Assembly: GCA_027403435.1 (NCBI GenBank)
Contig: DAHZDR010000287.1
Coordinates: 1-8,538, forward strand
Reading direction: 5' to 3'
DNA from: Deltaproteobacteria bacterium
GTDB lineage: Bacteria > Desulfobacterota > Binatia > Binatales > Binataceae
Length of the DNA stretch: 8,538 nucleotides
This document shows, piece by piece, positions 6,135 to 8,538 of the stretch; the stretch's first letter is position 1; each line of letters opens with the position of its first letter. The translations under genes were made by a program, and so were the position numbers. The notes under the pieces were generated by a model. That model saw only the letters and a program-made list of their open reading frames with translations, had not been told where the DNA came from and searched no databases.

Positions 6135-8538
6135 CGTTCAAATCAACTCCGACGATCCACTCGATCCCGCGCAGCGGAATCGCCACCCAGTCGGGACGAT
6201 TATTCAGTTCATACCCCAGTTCATAGATGGCTTTTTCGAGCACGAACGCGTCGAGCAGAACGCGCAGCTCCCCGCGATCCGCCGGCACGAACGGCGCGTC
6301 CCCGGCGCGCTCAAGATACGACTTGAGAAACGCCCACGAGGTCCACGTTGACCACAGGCTCGCCCACGGCTCCATCGTCGCGAAATCCCGGCCTCCGAGC
6401 GTACCCGCGCGGGTTCCTTCGATCAGCGCGCCCCACGCCGCGTAATGAAACGAACGAAGCATCCCGGCCACGTCGCGAATCGCCAAGCGCTTGCGCCGCC
6501 GTTCGCTAAGCGAGCGCGCCGGCTCGCCTTCGAAATCGATGATCATGAAATCTCCGCGGGTGTACAGCACCTGCCCCAGATGCAAATCGCCGTGGCTCCG
6601 GATCCGCGCCACCGAGACGCGCTGTTTGAGAAAGGCGTCGAAGCGCGCCGCGATCAATTCCGGATGCGCGCGCAGCCGCTCCAGCCGCCGCGCCGTTTCA
6701 TCCGGCAGGTTTTTTCCCTGGCCGTGCGCCAAACGATACGCGAGTCCCGCCAGATTGCGCATCGACTGATATTCGGAGCGCTGCCAAAACGGCGAATAGG
6801 ATTCCGGAGCGAACGCCTCGTCGGCGCCGGAAGCCAGCGCAAGATGCATCTCGGCGACGCGCCGGCCAAGCAGGCGGGCGGCGTCGAGATAGGCTCCGAT
6901 CATCCGCGATACGTCCGCATCCGGCGCCGCGACTTCGAGCATCTCGCCGGGCGCGCGTCCAGGCCCGCCGGGACACGGGCCGCGCGCCGCCGCCCGCTCG
7001 AAATAACGCTCCAGTTCGTGCCTGGAATATTCCCAGGCGTCACCCTGATTCGCCATATATCGATGCATCACGGCGACCGTGCGCGGCTCGTCGCGGCCGG
7101 CGCGGTACTCAATCCAGCCGGCGAGCGGCGGCGTATGAAAGGAAACGGCATGTTCGGTCAGGAAACGCCCGATTTCAACCTCCGGGCTGATGCCCGACTC
7201 CACTTTCCGGTAAAGCTTGAGCAGAAAATCCTCGCCAAAGGCGAGCGAGGTGTTGCTCTGTTCGCCCTTGAGCAGTCGCGCTGGCGGAATTTCTTCAATG
7301 GAGCCGGCTGAAAACTGGCCCGCCGTGGTATGCAGGCCGGAAATTTCGCCCAGGCGGCCGCGCATTCGGCGCCGCCGCCTGACCAGATCGTAGAGCGCGC
7401 GCGCAAACGCGGGATCCGCGGCGGCGTCGAAAACCACTTTGCGTCCCGCGCCGTTGCGTCCGCGAATATCCAGTTCCGCGACGATCGCGGGCGCGCCGTC
7501 ATTTTCGAAACGGCCCGGCTCCGCGATTCCGAGCGGCAGCACATAGGTTTCCGGCTCGCCGTTCGTCAACTCCGTCTCCACCAGGGTGAAGAACGGTCCG
7601 TTCGCCTCGTCCGTCAGCGGCAGCGCCTCGACCAAGCGCGCGGCTTTGACGCCACTCGCCTTGCCGCGGAACCATCGGCGCTCCGACAGGAATTGCGGCA
7701 GCGCGCGTTCGAGCTTTTCACGCTCTTCGCCAAGCAGGAACCGCTCCCAGCTTTCGCCGATCTCGATCGTTGGCCGGACGGCCGCGGCGCGCGTCGCCGG
7801 CGCCCGGCCGTCATCCAGCGTTTCAAGCGAAAACCAGTCGAACATATGCGGCCCGAGCGTAAGCAGATATGGACGCTCGCCGATCGGCGGAAAACTGGTG
7901 CGGCCGAACAACTCGACCGGCGTCATGCCCTTGAAGCGGGACAGATCGATTTCGACGTACTGGACGAAGCGCGACAGATTCGCAACCACCAGAATCCGCT
8001 CGTCCCGCCAGGCGCGGATAAACACCAGCACGCGCGGATTTTCGGGATTGAGAAACTCGATCGAGCCGCTGCCGAACGCCTTATGCTGCTTGCGCAGCGC
8101 GATCAACCGCCGCATCCACCAGAGCAGCGAATGGCGGTTGCGATTCTGCGCGGCGACGTTGATCGTCTGGTAGTGGTACTCGTGATCGATGATTACCGGC
8201 AGGATCAGGCGCGGCGTATCCGCGGTTGAAAAACCGGCGTTGAGATCGCCGCTCCATTGCATCCGCGTGCGCACGCCGTCGCGGTCTCCCAGATAGATAT
8301 TGTCGCCCATCCCGATTTCGTCGCCGTAGTAGATCACCGGCGCGCCGGGAAGCGAAAAGAGCAGTCCGTTAACCAGTTCGATCGAGCGGCGGTTGTTGCC
8401 GAGCAACGGCGCAAGGCGCCGCCGGATTCCCAGATTGACGCGCATGCGCGCTTCCTGCGCATAGGCGCGGAACATGTAGTCGCGTTCCTCGGCGCTGACC
8501 ATCTCGAGCGTCAATTCGTCATGATTGCGCAGGAACAG
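6124..8538 (-). CDS. treS: Trehalose synthase-maltokinase fusion (TreS-Mak), 5' end beyond window
   Basis: Bifunctional cytoplasmic enzyme: the TreS half interconverts trehalose and maltose, and the kinase half phosphorylates maltose with ATP to maltose-1-phosphate, the GlgE donor. The frame is open to the right edge, so the 804 visible residues are the C-terminal part of an estimated 1,100-residue protein. Visible residue 1 lies in GH13 region IV, FLRNHDELTLEM, with conserved His6-Asp7. GAPVIYYGDEIGMGDN (65-80) and DRDGVRTRMQW (85-95) follow, then the C-terminal beta domain to about 239. The barrel start with the nucleophile and acid/base is upstream and unseen. The maltokinase domain starts near residue 264 (LPQFLSERRWFRGK). 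It holds GEQSNTSLAFG (425-435), Lys441 in LLKLYRK, catalytic HGDLHLGQ (649-656, bases 6594-6571) and metal-binding IDFEGEP with Asp668. A Gly/Pro-rich insert sits at about 518-532. Both halves look active; the kinase is complete. The true start, and any promoter, lie outside the window. Confidence 0.97.
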   Translation of the reverse strand: MFLRNHDELTLEMVSAEERDYMFRAYAQEARMRVNLGIRRRLAPLLGNNRRSIELVNGLLFSLPGAPVIYYGDEIGMGDNIYLGDRDGVRTRMQWSGDLNAGFSTADTPRLILPVIIDHEYHYQTINVAAQNRNRHSLLWWMRRLIALRKQHKAFGSGSIEFLNPENPRVLVFIRAWRDERILVVANLSRFVQYVEIDLSRFKGMTPVELFGRTSFPPIGERPYLLTLGPHMFDWFSLETLDDGRAPATRAAAVRPTIEIGESWERFLLGEEREKLERALPQFLSERRWFRGKASGVKAARLVEALPLTDEANGPFFTLVETELTNGEPETYVLPLGIAEPGRFENDGAPAIVAELDIRGRNGAGRKVVFDAAADPAFARALYDLVRRRRRMRGRLGEISGLHTTAGQFSAGSIEEIPPARLLKGEQSNTSLAFGEDFLLKLYRKVESGISPEVEIGRFLTEHAVSFHTPPLAGWIEYRAGRDEPRTVAVMHRYMANQGDAWEYSRHELERYFERAAARGPCPGGPGRAPGEMLEVAAPDADVSRMIGAYLDAARLLGRRVAEMHLALASGADEAFAPESYSPFWQRSEYQSMRNLAGLAYRLAHGQGKNLPDETARRLERLRAHPELIAARFDAFLKQRVSVARIRSHGDLHLGQVLYTRGDFMIIDFEGEPARSLSERRRKRLAIRDVAGMLRSFHYAAWGALIEGTRAGTLGGRDFATMEPWASLWSTWTSWAFLKSYLERAGDAPFVPADRGELRVLLDAFVLEKAIYELGYELNNRPDWVAIPLRGIEWIVGVDLNDGA
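6147..6150 (-). promoter_or_regulatory. Possible weak ribosome binding site of glgB
   Basis: GGAG on the minus strand, within the last codons of treS-mak and 12 nt before the glgB ATG at 6134. The spacing is longer than the usual 5-9 nt, so it is at best a weak site. The 11-bp overlap with treS-mak makes translational coupling a likely contributor. Confidence 0.4.

Noticed and set aside
5451..7311. Plus-strand frames (291 and 288 codons) opposite glgB and the maltokinase domain
   Set aside because: Both run antisense to conserved enzyme motifs and have low-information, Arg-rich translations; treated as composition artefacts.
8512..8514. TTG at 8514 as the start of treS-mak
   Set aside because: The frame stays open upstream to the window edge and encodes LFLRNHDE, part of the TreS region IV motif. 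The TTG is an internal Leu codon.

Overview
All 8.5 kb are coding, and all on the minus strand. The window holds one tightly packed operon segment of four alpha-glucan/trehalose enzymes. In transcription order (right to left) they are a trehalose synthase-maltokinase fusion (treS-mak, 5' end outside the window), the glycogen branching enzyme glgB, maltooligosyltrehalose synthase treY, and maltooligosyltrehalose trehalohydrolase treZ (3' end outside the window). The four catalytic barrels all belong to glycoside hydrolase family 13 (by family knowledge, subfamilies 16, 9, 26 and 10). Every catalytic motif expected within the window is present, so all four look functional. No gap exceeds 19 nt, so there is no room for a promoter or terminator between genes, and I see no RNA gene, mobile element or CRISPR array.

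Layout: 8538-6124 treS-mak; 6134-3918 glgB, overlapping treS-mak by 11 bp; 17 nt spacer; 3900-1246 treY; 19 nt spacer made only of G and C; 1226 to the window edge treZ.

How they work together (family knowledge plus inference): TreY isomerises the reducing end of an alpha-1,4-glucan to a trehalose unit and TreZ releases free trehalose. TreS interconverts trehalose and maltose, and the fused kinase makes maltose-1-phosphate, the donor for GlgE. GlgE is not in the window; it would extend linear alpha-1,4 chains that GlgB branches. The operon therefore encodes both arms of a trehalose-glucan cycle, apart from GlgE and a debranching enzyme.

Organism: a GC-rich bacterium. Proteobacteria-like or another GC-rich phylum would fit, but the sequence alone does not settle the lineage. 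The palindrome CGATCG, and its extended form GCGATCGC (the HIP1 octamer known from cyanobacteria), is much commoner than base composition predicts. Nothing here is a clearly new system. The points most worth checking are the consolidated gene order, the missing partners, the treZ start and the palindrome bias.
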